Notes: generated by a model not told the origin, from the letters alone. A DNA stretch of 60,396 nucleotides from Planctomycetota bacterium (GCA_029259595.1 JAJDEW010000038.1:1-60396); one strand, 5' to 3'; shown: positions 26,737 to 35,745, numbered from the stretch's first letter. Translations and numbers: made by a program.

Positions 26737-27339
26737 TCAGGCACACCCTCTAGTCGGTTCCGCGCAGTCAGTTTCGAAGAAGATTCGAAGTCGGTCGAGA
26801 GCGCGTGAATAGCGCTTGCGGGCGGCACTCACGTTGCGATCCAGGGAGCGGGCTACTTCCGCGAAGGGCAGCTCCTCCAGCGCGCGCAGCCGGACGGTCT
26901 CGCGCATGCCCTCGGGCAGCGTGTCGATGGCGTCGCGTACGCGTTGGCGGTCTTCCTCGATCGCCAGTTGCTCGAGCGGGCCCTCCACAGCCTCGGGCAG
27001 GTTCGCGAAGGCGCGCTCGTCGGAGGACTCGTCCACGAGCTCCTCGCGCCGCCGGTGCGATCTCCAGTAGTCGCGCAGCTTGTTGGCGGCGATGGTGAAG
27101 AGCCACGGCCGGACCGCCCGGGCGGGGTCGTAGCGCGGCAGGGCGCGGTAGAGGTGCAGGAAGATCTCCTGCGTCAGGTCCTCGGCCGTCGAGTCTTCGG
27201 CGATCTGGCGCCGTACGAAGCGGTAGACGCGCGGGAACTCGCGGTCATAGAGCTCGCCCAGCGCTTCGACGTCGCGGGCGGCCAGGCGTTCGGCGAAGGC
27301 CTGGTCGTAGGCGCGGGGGGGAGAGAGAGTGCTCTTCAT
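26737..27339 (-). CDS. ECF-type RNA polymerase sigma factor
   Basis: 200 aa from the ATG at 27339; upstream in-frame ATGs lie in the regulatory region. Sigma region 2 ~30-95 (ALGELYDREFPRVYRFVRRQ, AEDLTQEIFLHLYRAL, VRPWLFTIAANKLRDYWR) and region 4 ~135-185 (LPEGMRETVRLRALEELPFAEVARSLDRNVSAARKRYSRAL), with only a short linker and no region 3, as in ECF sigma factors. The C-terminus ends about 12 residues past region 4, with no extra sensory domain. No anti-sigma gene lies next to it. A sigma-54-type promoter precedes it (27448-27431), so control may be transcriptional through the divergent activator gene. Targets unknown. Confidence 0.9.
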   Translation of the reverse strand: MKSTLSPPRAYDQAFAERLAARDVEALGELYDREFPRVYRFVRRQIAEDSTAEDLTQEIFLHLYRALPRYDPARAVRPWLFTIAANKLRDYWRSHRRREELVDESSDERAFANLPEAVEGPLEQLAIEEDRQRVRDAIDTLPEGMRETVRLRALEELPFAEVARSLDRNVSAARKRYSRALDRLRIFFETDCAEPTRGCA

Positions 27340-27430
27340 GGCGGTCGTCCTCGGTCCGGGTCGGCCTGCGGGGCGGCAGCGGGAGGTCCGCTGCCTGCCG
27401 GCGAAGGCTCCGACCTGGGTCCCTCTTCGC

Positions 27431-27448
27431 ATGCAGGTTCCGTGCCAT
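27431..27448 (-). promoter_or_regulatory. Candidate sigma-54 (-24/-12) promoter for the ECF sigma gene
   Basis: On the minus strand the sequence is ATGGCACGGAACCTGCAT. The -24 GG (27446-27445) and -12 GC (27434-27433) are separated by exactly 10 bases, and TGGCACG matches the consensus TGGCACG-N4-TTGC fully, with CTGC in place of TTGC. Transcription would start near 27421, leaving an ~82-base leader before the ATG at 27339. The gene on the opposite side of the same region encodes a sigma-54 activator, which makes a chance match less likely. Confidence 0.75.
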
Positions 27449-27518
27449 GTTCTAGATGGAAATCGCAAGCTCATGCGGGCCAAGAGCTTGCGCGTGTTGC
27501 CCGCAAACGCTTGTTGCA

Positions 27519-27548
27519 ACGAAATATCGTCGTTCTACGATCTTTCGT
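27519..27548. promoter_or_regulatory. Palindromic candidate activator-binding site (UAS 1)
   Basis: ACGAAATATCGT (27519-27530) and ACGATCTTTCGT (27537-27548) form an inverted repeat with 12-base arms, 11 of 12 pairs matching, and a 6-base spacer. Its centre lies ~112 bases upstream of the predicted sigma-54 transcription start and 43 bases upstream of the activator's own ATG. This is where a bacterial enhancer-binding protein would bind to act by looping and also autoregulate. AT-rich TATC/ATAT runs stand out in otherwise GC-rich DNA. Confidence 0.6.
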
Positions 27549-27558
27549 GCACCTCCCA

Positions 27559-27574
27559 CGGAATATCGTTGTTC
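27559..27574. promoter_or_regulatory. Second copy of the activator-site half (UAS 2)
   Basis: CGGAATATCGTTGTTC repeats the sequence at 27520-27535 (CGAAATATCGTCGTTC) with 14 of 16 identical, 39 bases apart. It ends two bases before the activator ATG at 27577. Two spaced sites upstream of a sigma-54 promoter are typical of enhancer-binding proteins that oligomerise; binding here would also block the activator gene's own start. Confidence 0.5.
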
Positions 27575-27576
27575 GC

Positions 27577-29205
27577 ATGACGCCCGAGAGCTCCATCCAG
27601 ACCCCCTTCGATCGTTACCAGTCGATGCTGCTGTCGATGGGCTGCTGCGTGCAGAGCGTCGAGGAGCTGTTCGAGCTCGTCGTGACGCGTCTGAGCGAGC
27701 GCCCCGAGGTGGCGCTCGCACGCATCTGGCTCGTCGGGGACGGCGACCGCTGCGGAGCCTGCCGGCTGGCGACGGCTTGCGACGACAAGCAGAACTGCCT
27801 GCACCTGGTCGCGAGCGGCGGCCGCTCGCGCGTGGATCCGGCCGAGATCTGGGACGACGACGACCTCCGGATCCCCTTCGGGGTCCGCCCGGTCGGAGAG
27901 ATCGGCTCGAACCTGGAGCGCATCGACATTCCCGACGTGAAGCGCGACGAGCGCTGGAGCGTCGACGAAGGGTGGGCCAGCCTCGAGGGCATCGTGGCCT
28001 TCGTCGGCGAACCGCTCATCTTCCGTGGGGAAGGGATCGGCGTCCTGGCGCTGTTCCTGCGGCAGCGGCTCGACCCCGAGGAGCTGCCCTGGTTGCGGAT
28101 GATCGCCGACCACGCCGCCGCCGCGATCGTGACGGCTCGCACGTTCGAGGAGAATGCGCGCCTCAAGCACAAGCTCGAGCTCGAGAACACCTACCTGCGC
28201 GAGGAGGTCACCCTGGCGAACCGCTTCGGTGACATCGTCGGCCACAGCGCGGTCCTGGCCGCGCTGCGCGAACGGATCGAGCTGGTGGCTCCGACCGATG
28301 CGAGCGTGTTGGTCCTCGGGGAGTCCGGCACCGGCAAGGAGCTCGTCGCCCGCGAGATCCACCGGCACAGTGCCCGTTCGGAGGCCAACCTCGTCCGCGT
28401 CAACTGCGCCTCGATCCCACGCGAGTTGTACGAGAGCGAGTTCTTCGGTCACGTGAAGGGAGCCTTCACCGGCGCAGTCGGCGACCGAGCAGGGCGCTTC
28501 GAGCTGGCCGACGGCGGGACGCTCTTCCTCGACGAGGTCGGGGAGATTCCGCTCGAACTGCAGAGCAAGCTCCTGCGCGTCCTGCAGGAGCGTCAATACG
28601 AGCGCGTCGGAGACGAACTGACGCGTGAAGTCGACGTGCGCGTCATCGCGGCGACCAACCGCAACCTCAAACGCGAGGTCGAAGCCGGGCGCTTCCGGGA
28701 GGACCTGTACTATCGGCTGAACGTGTTCCCGATCGAAGTGCCGCCCCTGCGTGAGCGACGCGACGACGTCTCGCTCCTGGCGCAGCACTTTCTCGATCAG
28801 AATGCCCGTCGTCTTGGTCGCGAGGGGCTGCTGTTGAGCCGGGCCAATGTCCTTTCTCTGCAGGCCTACGACTGGCCCGGAAACGTGCGCGAGCTTCAAA
28901 ACGTGATCGAACGCGCCGTGATCACGTCCCGCGATGGTCGTTTGAACTTCGATCTGCCCAAGCCGACCCAGGATGCGGAGTCCGGTTCACACGCCGCCCA
29001 GCCGCTCGGCGACGAGCCCGAGGTGCTGACGGAGGACGAGCTACGCCAGCTCGAACGCAGGAACGCGGAACGTGCGCTCGCGCACACGGGCGGGCGCATC
29101 TACGGCGACGACGGCGCCGCGCGCTTGCTCGGCATGCGCCCGACGACCCTCGCTTCTCGCCTCAAGAAGTGGGGGCTCGCGCCCGGCAACGAACGTGCCA
29201 GGTAA
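27577..29205 (+). CDS. Sigma-54-dependent transcriptional activator, GAF-AAA+-Fis
   Basis: 542 aa from the ATG at 27577. N-terminal GAF-like sensor ~20-185 containing a cysteine cluster C59-x2-C62-x5-C68-x5-C74. A coiled linker (~188-212) leads to the AAA+ domain ~218-450: Walker A GESGTGKE (248-255), the sigma-54-contacting GAFTGA loop (296-301), Walker [11 protein letters not shown] (315-324) and sensor/Arg-finger [11 protein letters not shown]-terminal Fis-type helix-turn-helix ~490-532 ([37 protein letters not shown], broken). This is an FhlA/NorR-like enhancer-binding protein that hydrolyses ATP to open sigma-54 promoters. It is divergent from the ECF sigma gene, whose sigma-54 promoter and palindromic sites lie in the 237-base shared region. 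The cysteine cluster may bind a metal or Fe-S cofactor and sense redox or gas; ligand unknown. Confidence 0.93.
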   Translation: MTPESSIQTPFDRYQSMLLSMGCCVQSVEELFELVVTRLSERPEVALARIWLVGDGDRCGACRLATACDDKQNCLHLVASGGRSRVDPAEIWDDDDLRIPFGVRPVGEIGSNLERIDIPDVKRDERWSVDEGWASLEGIVAFVGEPLIFRGEGIGVLALFLRQRLDPEELPWLRMIADHAAAAIVTARTFEENARLKHKLELENTYLREEVTLANRFGDIVGHSAVLAALRERIELVAPTDASVLVLGESGTGKELVAREIHRHSARSEANLVRVNCASIPRELYESEFFGHVKGAFTGAVGDRAGRFELADGGTLFLDEVGEIPLELQSKLLRVLQERQYERVGDELTREVDVRVIAATNRNLKREVEAGRFREDLYYRLNVFPIEVPPLRERRDDVSLLAQHFLDQNARRLGREGLLLSRANVLSLQAYDWPGNVRELQNVIERAVITSRDGRLNFDLPKPTQDAESGSHAAQPLGDEPEVLTEDELRQLERRNAERALAHTGGRIYGDDGAARLLGMRPTTLASRLKKWGLAPGNERAR

Positions 29206-29258
29206 GGACCGCGTGACGGCATCCGGTTCGTCGCACCGCTTGCTGTAGGCTGGACGTG

Positions 29259-29287
29259 TTCGGCGCGTCAACGAATTCGGCGCGTCA
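29259..29287. repeat. Short direct repeat upstream of a secreted-protein gene
   Basis: TTCGGCGCGTCA occurs twice, at 29259-29270 and 29276-29287, 17 bases apart, 34-62 bases upstream of the start at 29321. It may be a binding site for a regulator or chance in GC-rich DNA; no promoter boxes are clear. Confidence 0.35.
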
Positions 29288-29320
29288 TCATCCATGACCA
29301 TGCACCCGGTGGGGGTCTAC

Positions 29321-30691
29321 ATGAGACCGATGACGATTCTCGCGGCAGCCTTGCTCGCTCCGGCAGCGGCAGCCCAACACTCGATCCTTTTCACCATGGA
29401 CGCTGACGAGTTCATGCTCGATGTCGCCAACGGGGCGATCTCGGCGGGCACCTTGAGCCCCGACGAGGTGGGCATCGTGACACCCTTGGTCGGAGCCTAC
29501 TCGGCCTCGGCCTTCCTCTCGATCGAGGGCCAGTGGGCCTTCATCGGAGACCTCGACATGGACGGACGTCTGGTCGATGCCAGCTCGGATGGCCCGGGCG
29601 CGGACACGGACGCGATCTTCGTCAAGCGTGCGACGGGCGCACCGACGGGTCCGGTCGGTCAGCGTGACGTCTTCGTCAGCAAGGAGGATGTCGCCGGCTT
29701 CGCTTCGAACGTGGACAGCGACGTGTTCCGCTACGCCGCCCAAGGCGTCATCGAGGTCTTCCTGTCCGAGACACAGCTCCAGGATGCCTTCGGCGCGGCG
29801 ACCAACGTGGATCTCGATGCCCTGGCACAGTCGGATACGGGCGACTTGTTCTTCTCCGTTTCCGACTTCTCGCCGCCGCTCGGCGGGGACGGCTCGATCC
29901 TGCACATCCCGGCGTCGGCGATCACCTACGACGGGAGCGGCAACGTGACCGCCATCACGCCGGGGTCCGCCATCGAGATCGCGACGGAGGCGGATCTCTC
30001 GGCCTTCATCATCGCGAGCGGCATGCTCACGTCGGTCGGCGGGGCTCCGACGACTTCGCTCGAGCTCTCCGGGCTCGAGATCGACCCGGCAGGTGGCACG
30101 TGGACCTCGCCCGTCGACGCCCTCGACTACCCGAACCTCCTGTTCGTGTGGGACGGCTTCAGCAACGACGGGGGCATCCTGTCGACCGCCGGTGGAGGCT
30201 CGATCGCGAGCCTCAACGGCGTCCCGCTCGCGAGCTCCGTGGCGACGACCGGCGTCCAGATCGGGCTCTTGCCCGACTCGACCGGGCTCGGCGGCTTCGG
30301 CGGCCTGGCGGTCATCGACCAGATTCCCGATCCGCTCGTCCTCGAGAACTATCCGACGAACCTGATCACGAGCTCGACCATCCTCTACACCGAGCAGCAG
30401 ATCTCGGGCGCCACGCCCGGAGGCGGCGTCTTCATCTTCTACGACATCGGTCCGTCGGCCATCGGCAGCGTGCTGAGCTCGACGACCCTCGGCGGTCCCT
30501 CCGGAGAGGTCTTCTTCGGAACTGGCCAGTTCGGGGTGCTCGGCGCGGTCATCGCCGACGGCGATGGGCACGGTGCGTTCGTGCAGACCCTGCCCACGAG
30601 CCTCGTCGGCAGCGCGGCGAACCTCGTGTTCCAGGTCTACGACCTCAGCTCGAACTCGTTCGGCGCTCCGGCTCCGCTGCAGTTCCTCTAG
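29321..30691 (+). CDS. Secreted protein of unknown function
   Basis: 456 aa from the ATG at 29321, chosen because it begins a clean signal peptide (MRPMTILAAALLAPAAAAQ) and is preceded by GGTGGGGG; an in-frame ATG at 29294 would add nine residues. The mature part is acidic, rich in Gly, Ser and Asp, with no Cys, and looks beta-rich (for example DALAQSDTGDLFFSVSDFSPPLGGDG, broken). Phrases such as 'DLFFSVSDFSPPLGGDGSILHIPASAITYDGSGNVTAI' are of the kind seen in planctomycete secreted proteins that may form beta-propellers or cohesin-like folds, but I recognise no named domain. The C-terminal ~90 residues look like a separate all-beta module. It is convergent with the response regulator-glycosyltransferase gene. 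Confidence 0.8.
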   Translation: MRPMTILAAALLAPAAAAQHSILFTMDADEFMLDVANGAISAGTLSPDEVGIVTPLVGAYSASAFLSIEGQWAFIGDLDMDGRLVDASSDGPGADTDAIFVKRATGAPTGPVGQRDVFVSKEDVAGFASNVDSDVFRYAAQGVIEVFLSETQLQDAFGAATNVDLDALAQSDTGDLFFSVSDFSPPLGGDGSILHIPASAITYDGSGNVTAITPGSAIEIATEADLSAFIIASGMLTSVGGAPTTSLELSGLEIDPAGGTWTSPVDALDYPNLLFVWDGFSNDGGILSTAGGGSIASLNGVPLASSVATTGVQIGLLPDSTGLGGFGGLAVIDQIPDPLVLENYPTNLITSSTILYTEQQISGATPGGGVFIFYDIGPSAIGSVLSSTTLGGPSGEVFFGTGQFGVLGAVIADGDGHGAFVQTLPTSLVGSAANLVFQVYDLSSNSFGAPAPLQFL

Positions 30692-30724
30692 CAGCGCGCC
30701 GGTGACGGCGAGATCGCCTTTTCG

Positions 30725-30755
30725 ACCGGGCGGGTGCCTTCGGGGCCCGCCCGGT
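30725..30755. terminator. Strong bidirectional hairpin terminator
   Basis: ACCGGGCGGG (30725-30734) pairs perfectly with CCCGCCCGGT (30746-30755), and inside it a G-U pair and two more G-C pairs lead to a TTCG tetraloop. It sits between two convergent stops (30691 and 30762), 34 and 7 bases away. TTTT precedes the stem, giving U's on the minus-strand transcript side. Sequence and placement make this the clearest terminator of the window. Confidence 0.8.
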
Positions 30756-30761
30756 TCGCGA

Positions 30762-32750
30762 TCAAGTGGGCCGGAGGGACGTGACCTCGAGGCTCCGGCA
30801 GAAGTTCGCGAAGCGCTGGGCGCCGTCGAGCGGGATGCGCTTGTCCTTGCGCGCGAGCGTGAGCTTCTCGGGTCCGTCCAGGCTTGCGCGAATGGCGTCG
30901 AAGAGCGACTCGGGCGTGACCTCGTCGGGGTGCAGGCAGGTGACGAGGCCGAGCTCTTCCATTCGCCGCGCGCGGATGACTTGCTCGTGGCGATACAGGA
31001 AGCGGGGGATCAGGACAGCGCGCCGGGCGTGGGCCAGTAGGTCCGTCGCCGTGTTGTAGCCGGTCGTGGAAACCACGAGCGCGGCTTCACGAAACAGCGG
31101 CTTGGTCGAGGGAACGAAGGTCTCCAGCGTGACCGGTAGGCCTTCCGCCTTGGCGCGCAGTTCGCGTTCGAGCTCGGGCGAGACGAACGGTCCGGTCAGG
31201 ATCTGCGCCCGGTATTCGATCTTGTCGCGATAGCGCGCGAACATGTCGAGGAAGGTGCCGATCACCTTGTCCCCTCCGCCGTCGCCACCGCCGATGGAGA
31301 CCGCGACGAGCGGCACGTCGTACTGCGTGTCGGTCATCTCGGCGATGGCCTCGCCGGGGTCGCAGACGTAGTTCACGAAATGCGTCTTGGCGGCCAGCTC
31401 GTCGGGAAAGCCGTACTCCTTCACCGGGTCGTAGACGGCCTTCGTTCCGTAGACGACGACGTGGTCGTAGAGGTCGCGCAGCACGTCGTAGATGCCCTCC
31501 CTGTGCCAGAGCTCCTGGACGTACTCGGGTCGATCGATGATGTCCCGCAAGCCGAGGATGCACGTGCACGTGCCCTGGTTCGTGAGCCAATCCAGCGACG
31601 GTCGCATCTCGCCCTTCATTCCGACGGGCGAGTGGTCGACCAGCAGGACGTTGGGATCGTAGTCGCGGATCGTCCGCAGCAAGAGGTTGCTGCGCAGGGT
31701 GTGGATGTCGGAGCCCGTGATCGACAGCGAGCGGGCCTCGTACTGTTCGGACGCGACCTTCTGGACCGCGGGCAGCTTCAGGTAGTCGGCGCCCATCGGC
31801 ATCGTGTACCTGTGCACCATCGGTGAGCCCGTGACGAGCAGGGCCGAAAGGCCTGGAAACTCCTGCACGAGCTCGCGGATCAGATTGAGGCTGCGCCGCA
31901 GGTGTCCGAGGCCGAACGTGTCGTGCGAATAGACGAGCAGGCGCGTGTCGGCCCCGAAGGGCCGCTTCTCCAGCGTACCGGTCGGACGCGGCGCATCCTG
32001 CTTCGAGCGATCGCGAAGAACGACGATCAAGCCCGTGGCGCGGCCGTTCTCGATGACCGGTTCGATGTCGATCTCGACGGCGATCTCACGACCGGCGGGC
32101 GTGACCAGCTCGAGCTGCGAGAAGGACTCCGAGCGGGCGTCGCGAAGCGCCGTTTCGAGGGTACTCGCCAGGGCCTCGTCGTCGGCCGCGGTCACGAAGT
32201 GCAGCGTCTCGGTGAGCTTGCGCTCGGAGATCGCGTGGATGGGCTGCTCGAGCAAGTCCGCCGCGCGCGGATTGGCGAACGTGACGAGGCCCGTCGCGTC
32301 GGTCGTGAAGATCGCGTCGCCCATCGTCACCAGGACGGAGGACAGCGACTTCTCACGCTCGCGCTCCTTGCGGCGTCGACCGTGCCCCGCCGCCGCCGTC
32401 GAGATCGCTGCGCGGATGTTCGCGTCGCTGAAGGGCTTGACCAAATAGCCCGCCGCATCGACCTCGGCGGTCCGCTCGATCGTCTTGTCGTCCGCGTAGG
32501 CCGTGACGAAGATGACGGCACAATCGTGGCGGTCGCTCAAGAGGCGCGCTGTGTCGACCCCGTCGTCGCCCTGTGCGAGATGGATGTCCATCAGCACGAT
32601 CTCTGGAGGATGCTCCAAAGCGATTGCGAGGGCTTCCGCGGTCGTCGCAGCCGTGCCCACCACTTCGTGGCCGATGTCGCTGATGATGCGCCGGAGGTGC
32701 ATCTGCACGATCATCTCGTCTTCGACGATCAGAACCTTACGGGAGATCAA
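30762..32750 (-). CDS. Response regulator fused to PAS domain and COG4671-type glycosyltransferase
   Basis: 662 aa. The start is TTG at 32750, overlapping the TGA of the kinase gene by 4 bases (TTGA). Residues 1-122: receiver domain with acidic pair E10/D11, phospho-acceptor D55 (IVLMDIHL), and K105 (GYLVKPF). Residues ~135-250: PAS domain (GDAIFTTDATGLVTFANPRAADLLEQP). Residues ~268-662: GT-B glycosyltransferase beginning LLVYSHDTFGLGHLRRSLNLI, the hallmark of 'predicted glycosyltransferases' (COG4671, MurG/family-28-like), with VAVSIGGGDGGGDKVIG in the linker/C-lobe and STTGYNTATDLLAHARRAVLIPR as the donor-binding region. A receiver fused to a glycosyltransferase suggests direct phosphorylation control of sugar transfer. 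The cognate kinase is the overlapping upstream gene. The sugar and acceptor are unknown. Confidence 0.92.
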   Translation of the reverse strand: MISRKVLIVEDEMIVQMHLRRIISDIGHEVVGTAATTAEALAIALEHPPEIVLMDIHLAQGDDGVDTARLLSDRHDCAVIFVTAYADDKTIERTAEVDAAGYLVKPFSDANIRAAISTAAAGHGRRRKEREREKSLSSVLVTMGDAIFTTDATGLVTFANPRAADLLEQPIHAISERKLTETLHFVTAADDEALASTLETALRDARSESFSQLELVTPAGREIAVEIDIEPVIENGRATGLIVVLRDRSKQDAPRPTGTLEKRPFGADTRLLVYSHDTFGLGHLRRSLNLIRELVQEFPGLSALLVTGSPMVHRYTMPMGADYLKLPAVQKVASEQYEARSLSITGSDIHTLRSNLLLRTIRDYDPNVLLVDHSPVGMKGEMRPSLDWLTNQGTCTCILGLRDIIDRPEYVQELWHREGIYDVLRDLYDHVVVYGTKAVYDPVKEYGFPDELAAKTHFVNYVCDPGEAIAEMTDTQYDVPLVAVSIGGGDGGGDKVIGTFLDMFARYRDKIEYRAQILTGPFVSPELERELRAKAEGLPVTLETFVPSTKPLFREAALVVSTTGYNTATDLLAHARRAVLIPRFLYRHEQVIRARRMEELGLVTCLHPDEVTPESLFDAIRASLDGPEKLTLARKDKRIPLDGAQRFANFCRSLEVTSLRPT

Positions 32751-35038
32751 GCTACGCTGGCTCCGTTGTTGGCCTTGTCGGGGAACTCGATCCGGACGGT
32801 GGTCCCCGGGTCGGTCGTCGTCGTCAGCTGGCCTCCGATTTGACGGACCAGGGTCGAGATCAGGCTCATTCCCAGCGTTTGCGACGTTTCGATGTCGACG
32901 CCCGGGGAGATCCCGACGCCGTCGTCGGAGACGACCAGGATGCGCTGGCCGAGCTCGTTGACCTTCACGTCGATGCGGATCTCTCCGGAGGCATCGCCGG
33001 GGTAGGCGTGCTTGCAGGCATTGGTCACGAGCTCGTTGACGATCAGTCCGCAGGCCAAGGATTGGTCGATGTCGACATTAACGTCTTCGACGTCCAGCCG
33101 AATCTGGATGCGCCCGCCGCCGAAGGACTGGGACAGCTGCGAGGTCAGCATCTCCAGGTACGAGCGGAAGTCGATCGCGCCGAGGTCGTTCGAGCGGTAG
33201 AGCTGCTCGTGGATCAGGGCCATCGAACGGATGCGGCTCTGACTCTGCTCGAAGCGGTCGATCACCTCGGGGTCGTCGAGGGTCGTCGCTTGCATCGCGA
33301 GCAGGCTCGAGATGACCTGCATGTTGTTCTTCACGCGGTGGTGGACTTCGCGGAGCAAGAGTTCCTTCTCGTCGAGCGAGCTGCGTAGCCGCTCTTCCAT
33401 GTTCTTGCGCTCGGTCAGGTCCTGGGCAACGCAGACATAGCCCTTGGCCGGTTCCTGGCCCGAGCGAAGCTCGGCGCCCGAGAACGACACGACCACACCG
33501 GCGCCGTCCTTGCGAAGAAGCGTGAGCTCGGCGCTCGTGAGGATCCCGTCCCGGCTGATGCTCGCGAGCGAGCGCTTCTCTCCTCGCCGGGGCGTGCCCT
33601 GGATCTTCTCGAAGGGCTTGCCGAGCAGCTCCTGGCGCTCGTAGCCGAGCAGCTCGGCGGCCGCGCGGTTCAGGGACGTGATGGAGCCCTGCGAGTCGAA
33701 GACGATCAGTGCCCCGGCCATCGAGTCGAAGACGGACTCGAGGTTGCCCATCGACAGGGTCGTCGAGGCGAGCTCGCTCGCCATGCGGTTGAAGGCGCGT
33801 CCGAGATCTCCGAGTTCGTCCGTGCGGTTGACTTCGACCCGCGTGTCGAGGTGTCCGCGCCCCAGGCGTTCGGCGGCCTGGTGCAGGGACTTCACGGGGG
33901 AATGGATCGAGCGATACAGCAAGATTCCGAGGACGAGGGCGAGGACGAGTGCCACGGCACTCGTGACGAGCGCGACCTGGGTCGTCGTTCGAGTCGTGTC
34001 CACGATCGACCGCAGCTGGTCGCTCATGTGTTCTTCGGCCTGGGACAAGTAGGCGTGCACCAAGGGGACGAGCTCGTAATCGACGAACGGTTCGAAGGTG
34101 CCGTGGAAGAAGGTCGCCGCTTCGGCTGAACTGCGCCCGGCCGCTTCGATCATGGTCTCGATGTTCGTGCCGAACTCGCTGTGCATGCGCTCGATCGGGC
34201 GGAGGGAACGTCGATAGTCATCCGCCGATTCGACATCACCATTGCGAAACATCTGGGACTCGCGCAGCGCCTGGTCGAAGTCCTCCTTGGCCTGACGCAA
34301 ACGCGTGGCGAGGGAGTAGGACTGCGTGTCCGGTTCCGAGTCCTCTTCAGCGTCCGTACTCGCGGGCATGGTCCCGATGAGTTGTTGCGCGATCGAGACG
34401 CACTCCGGCAGGACGTTCGTCATGCGCGTCGCGAGTTCGATGCGCCGCAACGAACCCTCCGGTGCGATGTCCGTCGACGGCGCCAGGCCGATCTTCAGGC
34501 CGTGGATCTCCACGAAGTCCGGCGCGATACCGTCGAGGTCGGACTTCGTGACCGTTCCCTTGATCTTCGAGCTGTCCTTGACGTCCTGCGTCTCGATGTC
34601 GCGGGCCGACCAGACGCCGTCCTCGACCCGACACGTGACTTCGATGCGCTGTCCGACCTCGAGCGTCGCGAAGCTCGAGCCGTCCACGTCGGTGTTCTCG
34701 AAGTCGGTTTTCTCGGAGACGAGGAGCGTACGCCCCAGCACTTGAATCGTCTGGCGCACTCGGTCGATCGCCTGGATCTCGCCGCGCAGCTGGGGTCGGC
34801 GTCGTCCCGCCACGACCTCGATGTCGATGGCGACGAAACGATCCCCGTCCCAGAACCCTTCGAACTCGAGGCCGTAGTTCGCGAGGTCGATGCGACGCAG
34901 GTCGACTCCGCTGCTCGAGCCGAGGTCGGACCACTTCTTGCGCACCGAGTGGTTCAGGAGGATGGACGTGACGCCGATGACGAGCATCAGGGACACGATG
35001 GCCATGAAGGCCAGGATCAGGCGGAGTCGCAGACTCAT
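32747..35038 (-). CDS. Membrane sensor histidine kinase (HisKA_2 type) with DUF5666-like periplasmic region
   Basis: 763 aa. TM1 ~6-28 and TM2 ~353-376 enclose a large periplasmic part. Residues ~84-195 contain two beta repeats of DUF5666 style (LRGEIQAIDRVRQTIQVLGR; KIKGTVTKSDLDGIAPDFVEI), followed by a helical section ~200-350 resembling four-helix sensors. Inside: HAMP 376-428 (SPVKSLHQAAERLGRGHLDTRV), PAS ~430-545, and a HisKA_2 phospho-acceptor LLLREVHHRVKNNMQVISSLL (~560-580, split by count; H566/H567). The HATPase_c domain ~650-755 has NELVTNACKHAYP (N box), SDDGVGI (G1) and TLGMSLI. It should sense an envelope signal and phosphorylate D55 of the overlapping response regulator-glycosyltransferase. 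Start ATG at 35038; a 707-base gene-free divergent region precedes it. Confidence 0.92.
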   Translation of the reverse strand: MSLRLRLILAFMAIVSLMLVIGVTSILLNHSVRKKWSDLGSSSGVDLRRIDLANYGLEFEGFWDGDRFVAIDIEVVAGRRRPQLRGEIQAIDRVRQTIQVLGRTLLVSEKTDFENTDVDGSSFATLEVGQRIEVTCRVEDGVWSARDIETQDVKDSSKIKGTVTKSDLDGIAPDFVEIHGLKIGLAPSTDIAPEGSLRRIELATRMTNVLPECVSIAQQLIGTMPASTDAEEDSEPDTQSYSLATRLRQAKEDFDQALRESQMFRNGDVESADDYRRSLRPIERMHSEFGTNIETMIEAAGRSSAEAATFFHGTFEPFVDYELVPLVHAYLSQAEEHMSDQLRSIVDTTRTTTQVALVTSAVALVLALVLGILLYRSIHSPVKSLHQAAERLGRGHLDTRVEVNRTDELGDLGRAFNRMASELASTTLSMGNLESVFDSMAGALIVFDSQGSITSLNRAAAELLGYERQELLGKPFEKIQGTPRRGEKRSLASISRDGILTSAELTLLRKDGAGVVVSFSGAELRSGQEPAKGYVCVAQDLTERKNMEERLRSSLDEKELLLREVHHRVKNNMQVISSLLAMQATTLDDPEVIDRFEQSQSRIRSMALIHEQLYRSNDLGAIDFRSYLEMLTSQLSQSFGGGRIQIRLDVEDVNVDIDQSLACGLIVNELVTNACKHAYPGDASGEIRIDVKVNELGQRILVVSDDGVGISPGVDIETSQTLGMSLISTLVRQIGGQLTTTTDPGTTVRIEFPDKANNGASVA

Positions 35039-35745
35039 TCGGTTGGCAAAGGGAAAGGCGGTCGGATAGCTCGCTGCACCCCTCCTTGCCCGGAGCGAGA
35101 TGTCCTGGGACGGATTCGACGAGGAACCTCGCGGCCAAGCTAGCCTGCTCTCGGCAGGGCGTCCAGACGTCTTTGATGGGGTGTGGAGGGTCGTGGGACT
35201 TTCCCCGATGCGGCGGGCGTTCGAGCCGCGCGATGCGGCAAGAACTCCCCGATCGGGACCGCTTCAGCGCAAGCGCAAGGGTGCGAGCACGCGGGTGCCG
35301 GCAGACGGAGAGCGCCCGATCGACGCTCCTCCACGGGACAGCGACCTCGGGCAGCCGTCGCCGAACGCGGCGCGACTTGCTTTCGAGCGAACCGCGGTGT
35401 TCAGCAGCGACCACGACAGCGGGTCGGAAGCCCTCGCGTTACGACGATCCGAACGCGCGCGTCCCTGCTGCGAGCGAGGCACCCACGAGCAGCGCCGAAT
35501 CTGCGGATTCGCCTGTGTTCCTGCTGCCTCACCGCAGCGGATGTAGATGCTCCGGCATCCGAAGCGCTTTCTCGACGGATCGACCGAGGAGAGAGGACGA
35601 GCGAAGTGCCGCGGCGGCTCGCGCGCGGTTCGGCTTGCGTATGGAGGTCCGAGGCCCTGCCCTCGCCCTCTTGTCAGGACGCGAGCGATCCACGAGGCTC
35701 TTGGCCCCCTGCCCGCCACCCCCTCTCGATCTCGGAGGTCGGAAC
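35039..35745. other. 707-base divergent intergenic region, no gene seen
   Basis: This lies between the starts of the histidine kinase gene (minus) and the M14-like gene (plus). Open frames in it have no recognisable domain, no good start context and base use unlike the neighbours, so I call no protein. It ends in GGAGG (35733-35737), the ribosome-binding site of the M14-like gene. Both promoters must lie here; I cannot pick -35/-10 boxes with confidence. Confidence 0.55.

Noticed and set aside
35086..35745. Open frames in the kinase/M14 intergenic region, including an in-frame extension of the M14-like gene.
   Set aside because: The ATG at 35746 has a clear ribosome-binding site and signal peptide. 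The upstream extension is Arg/Ser-rich and unlike a protein domain.
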